This document shows positions 6,851 through 7,002 of a stretch of 7,002 bases of DNA, one piece after another. A program made the position numbers and the translations under genes. Position 1 is the first letter of the stretch; each line of letters starts with the position of its first letter. This DNA comes from JAWLFY01 sp041685355. Lineage in GTDB: Bacteria > Planctomycetota > Planctomycetia > Pirellulales > Pirellulaceae. The notes beneath the pieces were generated by a model. That model was not told the DNA's origin and did no database searches. It saw only the letters and a list, made by a program, of their open reading frames with translations. The stretch is taken from the NCBI GenBank assembly GCA_041685355.1, contig JAWLFY010000214.1, forward strand, positions 1 through 7,002, written 5' to 3'.

Positions 6851-7002
6851 CTATCCTCTAATGCCCCAGAAAGGCAACAGAAAGATTCCGCAACATTATC
6901 CGGGATTTAAGTGGCGTACTGCACCACTGATTGGTACTTTACCCTTTTGCAGGGCCCCCGTTTGGGTTTTGTGCTGGTGGTGTTTCTTTGTTCGTACTTT
7001 TC
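6851..7002 (-). promoter_or_regulatory. Upstream region of the minus-strand pair with a weak promoter-like signal
   Basis: This stretch is more A/T-rich than the rest of the window and I see no gene in it. On the minus strand a GATAAT hexamer (6900-6895) resembles a sigma-70 -10 box. The hexamer 17 bp upstream of it (TGCAGT) is a poor -35. A short interrupted inverted repeat, AGTGG at 6910-6914 and CCACT at 6924-6928, lies just upstream of the -10-like box, where an operator could sit. AGAGGA (6859-6854) is the only ribosome-binding-like site before the membrane-protein gene. None of this is decisive. The rest, to 7002, is T-rich on the plus strand and could be the edge of another unit. Confidence 0.25.

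Overview
The window looks like high-GC chromosomal DNA from a planctomycete, most likely a Pirellula/Rhodopirellula-type organism. The main reason is a bacterial formylmethanofuran:tetrahydromethanopterin formyltransferase (Ftr), an enzyme found outside methanogens mainly in methylotrophic proteobacteria and Planctomycetes. The Tat-exported periplasmic enzyme, the GTG and TTG starts and a PEP-CTERM-like segment fit the same group. This taxonomic call is inference; no database search was possible.

Layout. Bases 1-261 hold an open frame cut by the left edge whose end resembles a PEP-CTERM sorting signal (low confidence). Bases 338-2098 (+) encode a complete Tat-exported gamma-glutamyltransferase. 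The gap 2099-2329 contains a 128-bp element bounded by perfect 16-bp inverted repeats, which looks like a miniature inverted-repeat element or a large hairpin. Bases 2330-3884 (+) carry two translationally overlapping one-carbon genes: 5-formyltetrahydrofolate cyclo-ligase, then Ftr. Bases 3832-6823 (-) carry two genes running the other way: a large multi-pass membrane protein of GT-C-like architecture (transcribed first), then a WYL-domain transcriptional regulator 34 bp downstream. The regulator runs tail to tail into ftr and overlaps it by 53 bp. Bases 6824-7002 are the upstream region of the minus-strand pair, with only weak promoter-like signals.

How the genes relate. The clearest functional unit is fthC-ftr. 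The first product acts on formyl-folate and the second on formyl-methanopterin or formyl-methanofuran, so the pair joins the two C1 carrier systems in one transcript. The GGT and the membrane protein/WYL pair have no evident link to C1 metabolism. I saw no tRNA, rRNA, CRISPR array, transposase or phage gene. No clearly new multi-gene system is present; the observations most worth following are the fthC-ftr coupling, the 128-bp inverted-repeat element and the membrane protein/WYL pair.
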